Of a stretch of 64,000 bases of DNA, positions 45,352 to 54,223 are shown piece after piece; position 1 is the stretch's first letter; each line of letters starts with the position of its first letter. The position numbers and the translations under genes are program-made. The stretch covers positions 124,001 through 188,000 of the forward strand of contig BOKS01000008.1 of the NCBI GenBank assembly GCA_016861105.1, read 5' to 3'. Below the pieces are notes generated by a model. The model was not told where the DNA came from and searched no databases. It saw only the letters and a program-made list of their open reading frames with translations. The stretch comes from Betaproteobacteria bacterium (GTDB lineage Bacteria > Pseudomonadota > Gammaproteobacteria > Burkholderiales > Casimicrobiaceae).

Positions 45352-46281
45352 TCATGGCGCGCCGGCCGCCTTCGCGACGTCCGCGTGGGCCAGGCCGACG
45401 GGGAACGGCTGCGCGTGCCCCGACTTGTCGGCGCCGGCGTAGACGGTGAGGTGCGGGTACGGGATCTCGATGCCGTGCTCGTCGAAGGCCCGCTTCAGGC
45501 GCCGCAGGAATTCCCGGCGCACGCCCCACTGCTCGAGCGGTGCCACGCGGAAGCGGCAGCGCAGCTGGACCGCGGAGTCGCCCCAGTTCTCGACGCCCGC
45601 GATCTCGAGGTCGTCGAGGATCTTCGCCCCGAAGGCCGGATCGGCGCGCATCGCGCTGCCGACCTCGCGCATGACCGCGAAGGCCTCGTCGACGTCCTCG
45701 CGATAGGCGATGCCGACGTCGATGACCGACTGCGCGAACCCCCGCCCCATGTTGGTGACGATCCCGATCTGCCCGTTGGGGACGTAGTGCACGTTGCCGC
45801 CGTAGTCGCGGAGCTTGACGAACCGCAGCGTGAGGTCCTCGACGACGCCGGCCTTGCCGGCGACCTCGACGATGTCGCCCGACGCGACCTGGTTCTCGAG
45901 CAGCAGGAACAGCCCCGTGAAGTAGTCCTTGACCAGGCTCTGGGCGCCGAAGCCGATCGCCAGTCCGACCACGCCGGCGGCGCCGAGGATCGGCGCGATC
46001 GCGACCCCGAGCTCGCTCAGGATCAGGACCACGGCGATCAGCGAGATGACGACCGACGCGGTGTAGCGCAGCACGCGGCCGATCGTCTCGGCGCGCTTCA
46101 CCTGCTCGCGATCGGCGAACCGGCTGGCGATGCGGATGCGGAGCAGCCGGATCATCCGGCTGACCACGCCGGCCGCGATCCACGCGGCCAGGGCGATCAG
46201 GGCGACGCGCAGCGCGACGACCGCCGGGGCGCTCCACTTCGACGGGTCGAGCGTGGCGAGTTGGGCGAGCACGGATTCCAT
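45352..46281 (-). CDS. MscS-family mechanosensitive ion channel
   Basis: A 309-residue membrane protein of E. coli MscS size. Three N-terminal helices (about 20-110) end in the pore-lining helix APILGAAGVVGLAIGFGAQS. The beta domain follows with NQVASGDIVEV, LTLRFVKLRDYGGNVHYVPNG and the C-terminal alpha/beta domain ending HGIEIPYPHLTVY. It opens under membrane tension to release solutes during hypo-osmotic shock. ATG 46281 has GGGAGG 9 bases upstream. It lies 85 bp upstream of the treT-like gene on the same strand, again combining trehalose synthesis with osmotic release. Confidence 0.92.
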   Translation of the reverse strand: MESVLAQLATLDPSKWSAPAVVALRVALIALAAWIAAGVVSRMIRLLRIRIASRFADREQVKRAETIGRVLRYTASVVISLIAVVLILSELGVAIAPILGAAGVVGLAIGFGAQSLVKDYFTGLFLLLENQVASGDIVEVAGKAGVVEDLTLRFVKLRDYGGNVHYVPNGQIGIVTNMGRGFAQSVIDVGIAYREDVDEAFAVMREVGSAMRADPAFGAKILDDLEIAGVENWGDSAVQLRCRFRVAPLEQWGVRREFLRRLKRAFDEHGIEIPYPHLTVYAGADKSGHAQPFPVGLAHADVAKAAGAP

Positions 46282-46406
46282 TGGCAACGGCCTCCCTTGG
46301 CGTGGCGCCGCCGGTGCCGGACGCACGGGCACGCGCGGCGGCGCCTGACGGCAGTGCAAAGAACAACCAGACCGCAGCGGCGCGGCGACGTTCCCGCCGC
46401 GGGCGC

Positions 46407-47777
46407 TCAGCGCCCGCCGTCGCGCCCGCCACCCGGCTCGGCGGCCGGCGCCTCGGCGTCGGCGAGCGCCCGCACGCTGAGCCCGCGCACCGCGTCGGCC
46501 AGCGAGCGTTCCACGGCGGCGGCCACGTCCTCGACGCGGGCTGGCAGCGGCAGGGCGGCCGGCGTCAGGAACGAGTCCTCGCCCGCCGCGCGCACGCACG
46601 CCAGCATCTCGCCGACCGGGACGTCGGCCAGTTCGCGCGCCGGGACGTAGGCGGGGGGCTCGTCGTTCGTCTGCCGCAGCATCCCGCCGGCCTCGAGCGC
46701 GCGCAGGATCACGTCGACCGAGTGCATCGGGATGCCGAGCTGCTGCGTCAGCTGGCGCAGCGTCAGCGGCGGGCCGCCGTGCACGAAGCGCCGCCCGACG
46801 TGGTGCATCACCGCCAGCGCGAGGCGCTCGCGCATCCGGTTGGACAGGCGGGGCTCGCCGGGCTTCGCGTACAGGTACTCGGGATGCTGGAGGTAGAACG
46901 CGAGCGCCGCGCCGACCAGCAGCACGAGCCAGCTCACGTAGAGCCAGATCAGGAACAGGACGAGGATGGCGAAGCCGGAGTAGATCGCGGCGTAGCGCGT
47001 GGACGACACGACGAACGCGGCGAACGCCCACCCGGCCGTCTGCCACGCCACGCCGCCGACGACGCCGGCGATCAGCGCGGGGACGAGGCGCACGCGCGTG
47101 TTGGGCACGACGACGTAGATGAACGTGAAGGCGACGACGACGAGCAGGTAGGGGACGGCGCGCCCGGCGAAGCCCGCGAGCTGCCCGATCGGCTCGACCG
47201 CGAGGATCGTCTGCCCGACCTCCGAGCCGAGCGCCGCTGCCGTCATGCCCGCCGCGGCGAACACGAGCAGCGGCCCGACCATCAGCGCCGACAGGTAGCG
47301 GCTGAACCGCTCGCCGAGGCTGCGCAGCTGCGTCACGTGCCAGATGGCGTTGAACGCCTCCTCGACCTTCTGGATCAGCGACACGACCGTGTAGATCAGG
47401 AGCGCGAGCCCGACCGCGCCGAGCACGCCGACGTTCATCTGCTCGATGAACCCGATCAGCCGCGTGCTGACCTCGCGCCCCTGCTCGCCCAGCGGCGCGA
47501 GCAGGTTGCCGAGCAGCGGCTCGACCTGGTTGTGCACGCCGAACGCCTTCAGCACCGAGAAGCTCAGCGCGAGCAGCGGCACCATCGACAGCAGCGTCGT
47601 GTAGACGAGGCTCATCGTCCACAGCGTGAGCTCGCCGCGGACGACGTCGCGCGCGAGGACCAGCCCGAGGCGGACGACGCGCAGGCCGCGGTGCTTCCAG
47701 CTCGACGGCGCGTGCGCCGGCGGCGACCAGATCGTGCGCTCCAGGCGCCTGAGCCAGTCGAGCGGCGAGGTGGCCAT
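46407..47777 (-). CDS. YihY/virulence factor BrkB family membrane protein
   Basis: A 456-residue protein. The YihY domain (about 30-310) has six helices: TLWTMSLVYTTLLSMVPLLA, LALLIYTVVSLIQKVEEAFN, RFSRYLSALMVGPLLVFAA and FIYVVVPNTRVRLVPALIAG. The C-terminal 140 residues resemble a winged-helix-like extension (PPLTLRQLTQQLGIPMHSVD, then VILRALEAGGMLRQ) found in longer members. The family was once named RNase BN, but the ribonuclease assignment does not hold for it; function is open. It lies upstream of the mscS-like gene on the same strand, 125 bp away. Confidence 0.88.
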   Translation of the reverse strand: MATSPLDWLRRLERTIWSPPAHAPSSWKHRGLRVVRLGLVLARDVVRGELTLWTMSLVYTTLLSMVPLLALSFSVLKAFGVHNQVEPLLGNLLAPLGEQGREVSTRLIGFIEQMNVGVLGAVGLALLIYTVVSLIQKVEEAFNAIWHVTQLRSLGERFSRYLSALMVGPLLVFAAAGMTAAALGSEVGQTILAVEPIGQLAGFAGRAVPYLLVVVAFTFIYVVVPNTRVRLVPALIAGVVGGVAWQTAGWAFAAFVVSSTRYAAIYSGFAILVLFLIWLYVSWLVLLVGAALAFYLQHPEYLYAKPGEPRLSNRMRERLALAVMHHVGRRFVHGGPPLTLRQLTQQLGIPMHSVDVILRALEAGGMLRQTNDEPPAYVPARELADVPVGEMLACVRAAGEDSFLTPAALPLPARVEDVAAAVERSLADAVRGLSVRALADAEAPAAEPGGGRDGGR

Positions 47778-47802
47778 CGGTCAGCGCTCCTGTCCCCGCG
47801 CG

Positions 47803-48357
47803 TCAGCCCGCCGGCGGCCGGTGGAAGGCCGGCCAGCGCCGCCGCACCATGTCGCTGTCCGACGCGTACGCGTAGCAGCTGTCGATGCGCACCGGGCGGC
47901 CCGTGGCGTCGAGCGCGTCGCCGCGCGCCATCCGCGCCTCGGCGAGCGTCTGGTACGCCGCGGTCCCCATCGGCAGCATCAGCTCGACCAGGTGCGTGCA
48001 GGCGTGCTTGCCGAGCAGCGCCTTGACGCGCGCCGTCCAGCCCGAGGCGATGCGCGCGCCGCGCAGCGCCGCCAGCGCGCCGGCCGCGCCCGGGCACTCG
48101 GGATACGGGCTCGCGTCGGTCGCCGCCACGACGTCCTTCACGAGCAGGTGCTCGTCGACGACCATCCGCACCCACATGTCGTGCACCGGCTCGCCCGCGG
48201 GGACGGGACGCTCGCGCCCCGGCGGGTGGATCGGACGCGTCTTCGTGTCGGTGAGGCGGCCCTCGATCTCGTAGTCGCCGTCGGCGCGGCGCCAGCCGCG
48301 CATCTGGATGGACCGCAGATGGAGTTCCTCGCGTTCGACCGGCGGTGGCAGCGGCAT
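47803..48357 (-). CDS. DUF2889 family protein
   Basis: A 184-residue soluble protein with the DUF2889 pattern RRADGDYEIEGRLTDTKTRP near the N-terminus, DMWVRMVVDEHLLVKDV in the middle and ACTHLVELMLPMGTAAYQTL further on. ATG 48357 gives MPLPPPVEREELH; no strong ribosome site is visible. Function of the family is unknown; in betaproteobacteria it is often found near aromatic or acyl-CoA metabolism. It ends 25 bp before the YihY gene on the same strand. Confidence 0.82.
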   Translation of the reverse strand: MPLPPPVEREELHLRSIQMRGWRRADGDYEIEGRLTDTKTRPIHPPGRERPVPAGEPVHDMWVRMVVDEHLLVKDVVAATDASPYPECPGAAGALAALRGARIASGWTARVKALLGKHACTHLVELMLPMGTAAYQTLAEARMARGDALDATGRPVRIDSCYAYASDSDMVRRRWPAFHRPPAG

Positions 48358-48529
48358 GGCGGCGTCGGGTGGCGTGGGGTCGCACCCGGAAGATACAAGA
48401 CTCGGCGCCCGCCCGCCGGCGCGATCGCCCGCGACACGTGCACCCGTCGCGCCCGCGACCCTACAATACGCGCGCACCGCCGCCGGGCCCGCGACCGCCC
48501 GTGCGGCCGGGCCGCCAGGAGCCATCGAG

Positions 48530-50215
48530 GTGCCGCAGCCGGACGACCAGCGCCCCCCGCAGCATCGCGACGCGCGCGCCGTGCGTTCGCCGTCGCGCTG
48601 GCGCCACGGCCTGGCGGTCGCGATCATGCTGGCCGCGCTGGCGGTCGCGGCGGCCGCCCTGCAGTGGGGCGGGTCGTGGCGGACGCCGTTCGCCGGCCCG
48701 CAGGCGACGCCCGGCGACGAGGATCTCGCCAGCCGGCTCGATCGGGCGCTCGCGCGCGGGAGCGCGCTCGCGCCCGGGATCGCGCTGCGCCCGCTGGCCG
48801 CCGGTGCCTCCGCGCCCGAACTCGCCGCGCTCGCCGAGGTCACGTGCACGGCGCTCGCCGAGCGGCTCGCGCGGCTGCCGGCGCTGCGCATCGTGCCGTG
48901 CCGGTCGACGGCCGGCGCGATCGCCTCGGGACTCGACGACCGGCGCCTCGCGCGTCTGCTCGCCGTGCGCTACGTCCTGCGTGGCGAGCTGTCCGCGGTC
49001 GACGGCGGTCGCGTGCGCGTGCGCATGGAGCTGCTCGCGCCCGACGACGAGCGCGCAGCGTGGCACCTCGACAGCGACTGGGCGGTCGCCGACCTCCAGC
49101 GGTTGCCGGCACGCGTCAGCGAGGCGGTCGGCGGCGTGCTGGGCGTGCGCGACGCGGGCCCGGTGCCGGCGACGATCGCCGGCGAGGCGTACCTGCGCTA
49201 TGCGCGCGCGGTCGAGCTCGCGTCGCGCCCGTCGATCGAGGGCCGGCGCTCGGCCGTGAGGTTGCTGGACGAGGTGCTGGCGGTCGCGCCCGACCACGTG
49301 CCCTCGCTGCTGCTGCGCCACAGCCTGCGCGGCTTCCTGCTCGGCAACGAGGACGCGGGCGCGCGGCAGACGCTGGAGCAGCTCAACGCCGCGCGGCAGG
49401 CGCACGTCGCGCAGGACCTCGAGGTCGCGCGGCGCGTGCTCGCGCTCGAGCCGCACAACGTGCGCGCGCAGGTCGTGCTGCTGGGGCACGAGATCGAGCT
49501 GCGCCGGTGGGTCGACGCGTTCGCGCGCCTGGATGGGCTGCTCGACGGCGCCGCGGGGCAGGCCGGCATGCTGCGCCTGGCCGCGCGGCTGCACCTGCAC
49601 GCGGGCTACCTGCAGCGCGCGCGCGAGCTCGCGCCGCTGGCGGCGCGCCACAACGCGCTGGACGCCGAGGCCGTCGAGATCCTCGCCGTGACCGCCGGAT
49701 TCGAGGGGCGCGACGCCGAGATGCGCGAGCTCGCGACCGTGGCGCGCCAGCTCGGCCACGAGGGGCTGGGGCGGATCGAGGTCGTCGACGCCTGGCGCCG
49801 CCGCGACTGGGCCGCGCTCGAGCGTGCGCAGGCCGCGTGGATCTCCTGGGGCGGCACCTGGCCGGCCGACTGGGTTCCGGCGTGGGTGCGCGGCGTCGCC
49901 GATCCCGCGCAGCGCGACGCGGCGGCGGCAATGCTGGACGGCCACGACGAGGCCACGCGCCAGCACTTCGTCGGCTACTTCGTCGAGCACGCGCTGCTGG
50001 GCGACACGGCGCGCAGCCTGCGCGCGGTGCGCCACCACGCGAGCCTGCCGCCGGCCACGTGGATGCAGGAGCTGTGGTGGCCGGAGCTCGCGGGCGTGCG
50101 CCAGAGTCCCGGCTTCGTCGAGGCCATGGCCGACCTCGGCTTCGTCGCCCTGTGGGACGCACGCGGCGCCCCGGACCGCTGCGCGCGCACGAGCGCGGGG
50201 TGGGCGTGCCGCTGA
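48530..50215 (+). CDS. Membrane-anchored protein with TolB-N-like and TPR-type regions
   Basis: A 561-residue protein starting at GTG 48530 behind AGGAG (8-base spacing). One membrane helix (VAIMLAALAVAAAALQW, about 24-40) is followed by a domain of about 120 residues resembling the periplasmic part of CadC/adenylate-cyclase-type TPR proteins (LAERLARLPALRIVPCRS, VRYVLRGELS). Helical repeats of tetratricopeptide kind make up the rest (about 200-545). The winged-helix or cyclase domain that usually precedes this module is absent, so it is a receptor or scaffold of unknown role. TACAAT at 48462-48467 is a possible -10. Confidence 0.6.
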   Translation: MPQPDDQRPPQHRDARAVRSPSRWRHGLAVAIMLAALAVAAAALQWGGSWRTPFAGPQATPGDEDLASRLDRALARGSALAPGIALRPLAAGASAPELAALAEVTCTALAERLARLPALRIVPCRSTAGAIASGLDDRRLARLLAVRYVLRGELSAVDGGRVRVRMELLAPDDERAAWHLDSDWAVADLQRLPARVSEAVGGVLGVRDAGPVPATIAGEAYLRYARAVELASRPSIEGRRSAVRLLDEVLAVAPDHVPSLLLRHSLRGFLLGNEDAGARQTLEQLNAARQAHVAQDLEVARRVLALEPHNVRAQVVLLGHEIELRRWVDAFARLDGLLDGAAGQAGMLRLAARLHLHAGYLQRARELAPLAARHNALDAEAVEILAVTAGFEGRDAEMRELATVARQLGHEGLGRIEVVDAWRRRDWAALERAQAAWISWGGTWPADWVPAWVRGVADPAQRDAAAAMLDGHDEATRQHFVGYFVEHALLGDTARSLRAVRHHASLPPATWMQELWWPELAGVRQSPGFVEAMADLGFVALWDARGAPDRCARTSAGWACR

Positions 50216-50279
50216 GGCCGCGGCTCGCCGTGGCGCGGCGCGGCGGCGCGGTGCGACAATGCCGGCACGAGGAGGAAGC

Positions 50280-51107
50280 ATGAACACGTCCGGCGTCCCG
50301 GTCTCGTCGGTGTCCGACGAGGCGATCGACATGTCGCAGCCGCTCAGGGTCTACTGGGCGCCGGGGTGCACCGCGTGCCTGCGCATGAAGGAGTTCCTCG
50401 TCGGGCACGGCGTGGCCTTCGAGTCGATCGACGCCGCCCGCGATGCGCGGGGCCGCGACGAGCTCGCGACGTTCGGCCTGCGGCGCGTCCCGGTCGCGGC
50501 GCGCGGCGTGCACTGGGCCGACGGGCAGGTGCTGGGGGACGTGGCGCGCCTGGCCGGCATCCGCCACGCGGACGCGCCTCGCCTGCCACCGGCCGAGCTG
50601 CACCGCCGCGGCCTGCGCGTGCTCGACGCCGCGCTGGCGCTCGTCGCGCGCATTCCCGAGGATCGCCTCGACGTCGCGCTGCCCGGCCGCCAGCGCACCT
50701 ACCGGCAGCTCGCCTGCCACGTCGTCCAGATCGTCGAGGTCTTCTGCGACCTCGTCGAGCGCGGGCGTCGCGTCGAGATGGCGGACTACCTGCAGCCGGC
50801 GCCGGCGCACGTCGACTCGGTGCGCGCGCTGCTCGACTATGCGCGTGCCGTGCGCGACCGCTTCGCGGCCTGGGGACCGCGCGTCGCGCACACCGACTTC
50901 GCCGCGCCCGCCGACGTCTACTACGGCGAGCAGTCGCTGCACGAGTTCCTCGAGCGCACGGTGTGGCACGCCGCGCAGCACACCCGGCAGGTGGAGGCCA
51001 TCGTCCGCAGCCTCGGCGGCGCGACCGAAGGCGCGCTGACGCCGGCCGATCTCGCTGGCCTGCCGGTCCCGGAGAACGTCTACGACGATGCGATCGCGAT
51101 CGCCTGA
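50280..51107 (+). CDS. Glutaredoxin-DinB fusion protein
   Basis: A 275-residue protein with ATG 50280 after GAGGAGGA. Residues about 20-95 form a glutaredoxin-like domain: LRVYWAPGCTACLRMKEFL holds the redox motif C-T-A-C, and LRRVPVA is the conserved cis-Pro loop. Residues about 105-260 are a DinB-like four-helix bundle with His residues in YRQLACHVVQIVEVF and VWHAAQHTRQVEA at metal-ligand positions. DinB-type bundles include thiol-dependent S-transferases and isomerases, so joining to glutaredoxin suggests glutathione-linked chemistry. That function is inference; both domains look intact. Confidence 0.78.
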   Translation: MNTSGVPVSSVSDEAIDMSQPLRVYWAPGCTACLRMKEFLVGHGVAFESIDAARDARGRDELATFGLRRVPVAARGVHWADGQVLGDVARLAGIRHADAPRLPPAELHRRGLRVLDAALALVARIPEDRLDVALPGRQRTYRQLACHVVQIVEVFCDLVERGRRVEMADYLQPAPAHVDSVRALLDYARAVRDRFAAWGPRVAHTDFAAPADVYYGEQSLHEFLERTVWHAAQHTRQVEAIVRSLGGATEGALTPADLAGLPVPENVYDDAIAIA

Positions 51108-51128
51108 GCGCGCCGCGGGGGGAAAACC

Positions 51129-52628
51129 CTAGGCACGCAGCGCCCGCTCGCGCAGCCGCCGCACGCCCGGCATCAGGACGGCGGCGAGCGCGAGCACGGA
51201 TGCGCCGAGGAGCACCGCGCTGATCGGGCGCTCGACGAAGATGCGCGGGTCCCCCTGCGAGACCATCATCGCGCGCCGGAAGTGGTCCTCCAGCATCGGC
51301 CCGAGCACGAAGCCGAGCAGGAAGGGGGCGGGCTCGCAGTCCAGCTTGACGAACACGTAGCCGATCGCCCCGAAGGCCGCCAGCACGAACACGTCGGCCG
51401 CGCTGTTGCCGACGTTGTACGTCCCGATGGCGCAGAACAGCAGGATGGCGGGGAACAGCGCGCGGTAGGGGATCGCGAGCAGCCGGACCCACAGGCCGAT
51501 CAGCGGCAGGTTGAGGACCAGCAGCATCACGTTGCCCACCCACATCGACGCGATCAGCCCCCAGAACAGCGGCGCCTGGCTGGTCATGACGTTGGGCCCC
51601 GGCTGGATGCCCTGGATGATCAGCACGCCGATCAGCAGCGCCATCACCGGGTTCGCGGGCAGGCCCAGCGTGAGCATCGGGATGAACGACGTCTGCGCGC
51701 CGGCGTTGTTCGCGCTCTCGGGCCCGGCCACGCCTTCGATCGCGCCGTGGCCGAAGCGCGACGGGTCGCGCGCGAGGTTCTTCTCGAGCGAGTACGACGC
51801 GAACGACGCGACCGCGGCGCCGCCGCCGGGAAGGATGCCGAGCGCGCCCCCGAGGGCGGTGCCGCGCAGGACGGGCGCGACGATGCGCCGCAGGTCGGCG
51901 CGCGTGAGCCACAGTCCCTTCACCTTGTCCACGACGCGCGCGGGCGCACCCCTGTCCTCCAGGTTGCGGATGACCTCGGCGACGCCGAAGACGCCCATCG
52001 TCACGGCGACGAAGTCGAAGCCGTCGGCGAGCGCAGGCAGCCCGAAGGTGAGGCGGTACTCGCCGTGGAAGATGTCCTGTCCCGCGAGCCCCAGCGAGAG
52101 GCCGAGGACGACCATGCCCAGCGCCTTGACGACCGAGCCCGACGCCAGCGTGACCGCGGCGACGAGCCCGAGGACCATCACCGCGAAGTACTCCGGCGCG
52201 GTGAAGCTGAGCGCGAAGTGCGCGAGCGGCGGCGAGAACAACGCGATCAGCGCGACGGTCGCCGTCCCCGCGAAGAACGATCCCAGCGCGGCGGTCGCCA
52301 GCGCCGCGCCGGCCCGGCCGCGCTTCGCCATCTCGTAGCCGTCGATCGCGGTGACGACCGACGAGGTCTCGCCGGGCAGCCGCAGCAGGATGGCGGTCGT
52401 CGAGCCGCCGTACTGGGCCCCGTAGTAGATGCCCGCGAGCATGATGAAGCACGACACCGGCGGCAGCGTGAAGGTGAGCGGCAGCAGCAGCGACAGCGTC
52501 GCCGCGGGTCCGAGCCCGGGAAGCACGCCGACGAACGTCCCGAGCAGGGCGCCCGCGAAACAGTAGAGGACGTTCTGGGCGGTCAGCGCGACCGACAGGC
52601 CGAGCCCGAGGTTCGCCAGGACGTCCAT
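51129..52628 (-). CDS. tctA: TctA-family large subunit of tripartite tricarboxylate transporter
   Basis: A 499-residue membrane protein, paralogous to the one at 2453. It keeps GVLPGLGPAATLSLLLPLT, AGIYYGAQYGGSTTAILLRL, LPGGGAAVASFASYSLEKN and GVAGPESANNAGAQTSFIP. About 11-12 helices are predicted. It ends the leftward operon RraA-Bug-TctB-TctA, 34 bp after tctB. With the Bug protein encoded in the same operon it forms a secondary transporter for an organic acid. Confidence 0.94.
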   Translation of the reverse strand: MDVLANLGLGLSVALTAQNVLYCFAGALLGTFVGVLPGLGPAATLSLLLPLTFTLPPVSCFIMLAGIYYGAQYGGSTTAILLRLPGETSSVVTAIDGYEMAKRGRAGAALATAALGSFFAGTATVALIALFSPPLAHFALSFTAPEYFAVMVLGLVAAVTLASGSVVKALGMVVLGLSLGLAGQDIFHGEYRLTFGLPALADGFDFVAVTMGVFGVAEVIRNLEDRGAPARVVDKVKGLWLTRADLRRIVAPVLRGTALGGALGILPGGGAAVASFASYSLEKNLARDPSRFGHGAIEGVAGPESANNAGAQTSFIPMLTLGLPANPVMALLIGVLIIQGIQPGPNVMTSQAPLFWGLIASMWVGNVMLLVLNLPLIGLWVRLLAIPYRALFPAILLFCAIGTYNVGNSAADVFVLAAFGAIGYVFVKLDCEPAPFLLGFVLGPMLEDHFRRAMMVSQGDPRIFVERPISAVLLGASVLALAAVLMPGVRRLRERALRA

Positions 52629-52662
52629 CGGGCGGGCGGCGCGGGCCGCGGCACCCCGGCTG

Positions 52663-53109
52663 CTAGCGGCCGAACATGCGCACGGGCAGGCCCAGCCCGA
52701 GCACGAACACCGCCCAGCAGAACGCGAGCAGGACGGCGCCGAGCAGGAGCTTCGCGCGCCATCCGAGCTCGCGGCTCGCCGACATGCCCAGGGCGCTTGC
52801 GACCAGCACGGCCGGCACGAAGCCGAGCCGGGTGATCGTCACGCCGAAGGCGACGAGCGCCAGCGTCACCAGCACGAACGGCCGCCACGCGAAGCCGGTC
52901 ACGCCGGGTCCGTCGACGCGCAGGCTCTGCACCGCGAGCACCAGGCCGAGCACGCCCAGCACGATCGCGAGCGCCAGCGGGAAGTAGCCCGGTCCCATCG
53001 CGCTGGCCGTGCCCATCGCGAGCCCGAACGCGTTGTGCGCGAGCAGCGCCGCCAGCCCGAGGAACATCAGTGCGCAACCGAAGTTGCGCGGGTCGCGGAT
53101 GCGCGGCAC
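52663..53109 (-). CDS. tctB: TctB-family small subunit of tripartite tricarboxylate transporter
   Basis: A 148-residue protein with four hydrophobic helices and the characteristic ASAMGPGYFPLALAIVLG after the first. The start is GTG 53109, one base beyond the stop of the Bug gene, so translation is coupled. The short arginine-rich N-terminus (VPRIRDPRNFG) lies on the cytoplasmic side. Size and topology are normal for TctB. Confidence 0.87.
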   Translation of the reverse strand: MPRIRDPRNFGCALMFLGLAALLAHNAFGLAMGTASAMGPGYFPLALAIVLGVLGLVLAVQSLRVDGPGVTGFAWRPFVLVTLALVAFGVTITRLGFVPAVLVASALGMSASRELGWRAKLLLGAVLLAFCWAVFVLGLGLPVRMFGR

Positions 53110-53110
53110 G

Positions 53111-54106
53111 CTACTTCTTCGCGACCTCGAGGCCCAGCGCGGGTGCGAGCTCGGTCCACATCCTCGTGTTGTCGCGCAGCCACTGCGCGTAGTACTCGGG
53201 GCTGCTGCCGACGATCTCGACGCCCATGCCCTCGATGAACGCCTTGGTCTCCGGGTCGTTCATCGCCTTGACGAGTTCCCGGTTGAGGAACGCGACCATG
53301 TCGCGCGGCATGCCCTTCGGGCCCACCAGCCCGTAGCTCGCCTCGTCGACGATGCCGAGCCCGACCTCCTTGAGCGAGGGGACGTCGGGGAAGAGCTTGT
53401 TGCGGCCCTCCGTCGTCACCGCGAGCGGGCGCATCTTGCCGTCCTTGATGAACCCGCGGGTCGGGATCGGCGTGGCGAACACCGCCTGGATCTCGCCCGC
53501 CATCAGCGCCGTGAAGGCGGGGGCGCCGCCCTGGTAGGGGATGATCGGGAAGTCGAGCCCGGTCTCCTTGCGGAAGCGCCGCGCGATGACGTCGACCTGC
53601 GAGAGCGCGCCGTACGAGCCGAAGCGCACCTTGCCGGGGTTGGCCTTCGCGTAGGCCATGAACTCGCCGTAGCTCTTCACCGGCAGCGACGTGCTGACGA
53701 GCAGCATGTAGGGCAGGCGCGCGTTGAACGAGATGTGCGTGAAGTCGGCGATCGGATCGAACGACAGGTTTTTGTAGAAGACCGGCCCGGTGGCCATCTC
53801 GAAGGGACTCGAGATGTAGAGGGTGTAGCCGTCCGGCGCCGCGTCCGCCACCTTGCGGCTGGCCACCTGCGTCGACGCCCCGGGGACGTTGAGGACGACG
53901 ATCTCCTGCCCGATGTTCTTCGCCATCGTCGCCGCGATCCTGCGGCCGAGCGCGTCCGACCCGCCCGGCGGATAGGGGATGATCAGCTGGATCGGCCGGC
54001 TCGGATACGCGGCCGCCTGTGCGGCGGCCTGCAGGGTCCACGCGGTCGCCAGCACCGTCGCCGCCAAGAGCGCCGCGACGCGGCGGAAGCTTGCTGTCAG
54101 GGCCAT
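53111..54106 (-). CDS. Bug/TctC-family periplasmic solute-binding protein
   Basis: A 331-residue exported protein. The signal peptide MALTASFRRVAALLAATVLA continues to cleavage near AQA at about residue 30, and the mature part starts YPSRPIQLIIPYPPGG. DGYTLYISSPFEM and LFPDVPSLKEVGL follow as in other Bug proteins. ATG 54106 has GGAGG 5 bases upstream. It stands between the RraA-like gene (117 bp upstream) and tctB (1 bp downstream). Ligand is unknown; the sequence clearly differs from the Bug protein at 919. Confidence 0.92.
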   Translation of the reverse strand: MALTASFRRVAALLAATVLATAWTLQAAAQAAAYPSRPIQLIIPYPPGGSDALGRRIAATMAKNIGQEIVVLNVPGASTQVASRKVADAAPDGYTLYISSPFEMATGPVFYKNLSFDPIADFTHISFNARLPYMLLVSTSLPVKSYGEFMAYAKANPGKVRFGSYGALSQVDVIARRFRKETGLDFPIIPYQGGAPAFTALMAGEIQAVFATPIPTRGFIKDGKMRPLAVTTEGRNKLFPDVPSLKEVGLGIVDEASYGLVGPKGMPRDMVAFLNRELVKAMNDPETKAFIEGMGVEIVGSSPEYYAQWLRDNTRMWTELAPALGLEVAKK

Positions 54107-54223
54107 CGGTTCCTCCAGTGCGTTGCGGGATGCCTCGCCGCGTCGGGCCCGGCGCCTGCCCGCGTGGTCGGTCCCGGGGCCGCCCACGCGGTGGAAGCGT
54201 TCGAGCCCCCGGTCCGACGGGAG

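Noticed and set aside
46407..47777. Ribonuclease BN
   Set aside because: The old name for YihY-type proteins does not reflect their activity; this is a polytopic membrane protein without nuclease motifs.
48530..50215. CadC-type transcription factor
   Set aside because: No winged-helix domain precedes the membrane helix in any frame, so only the periplasmic-like module is supported.
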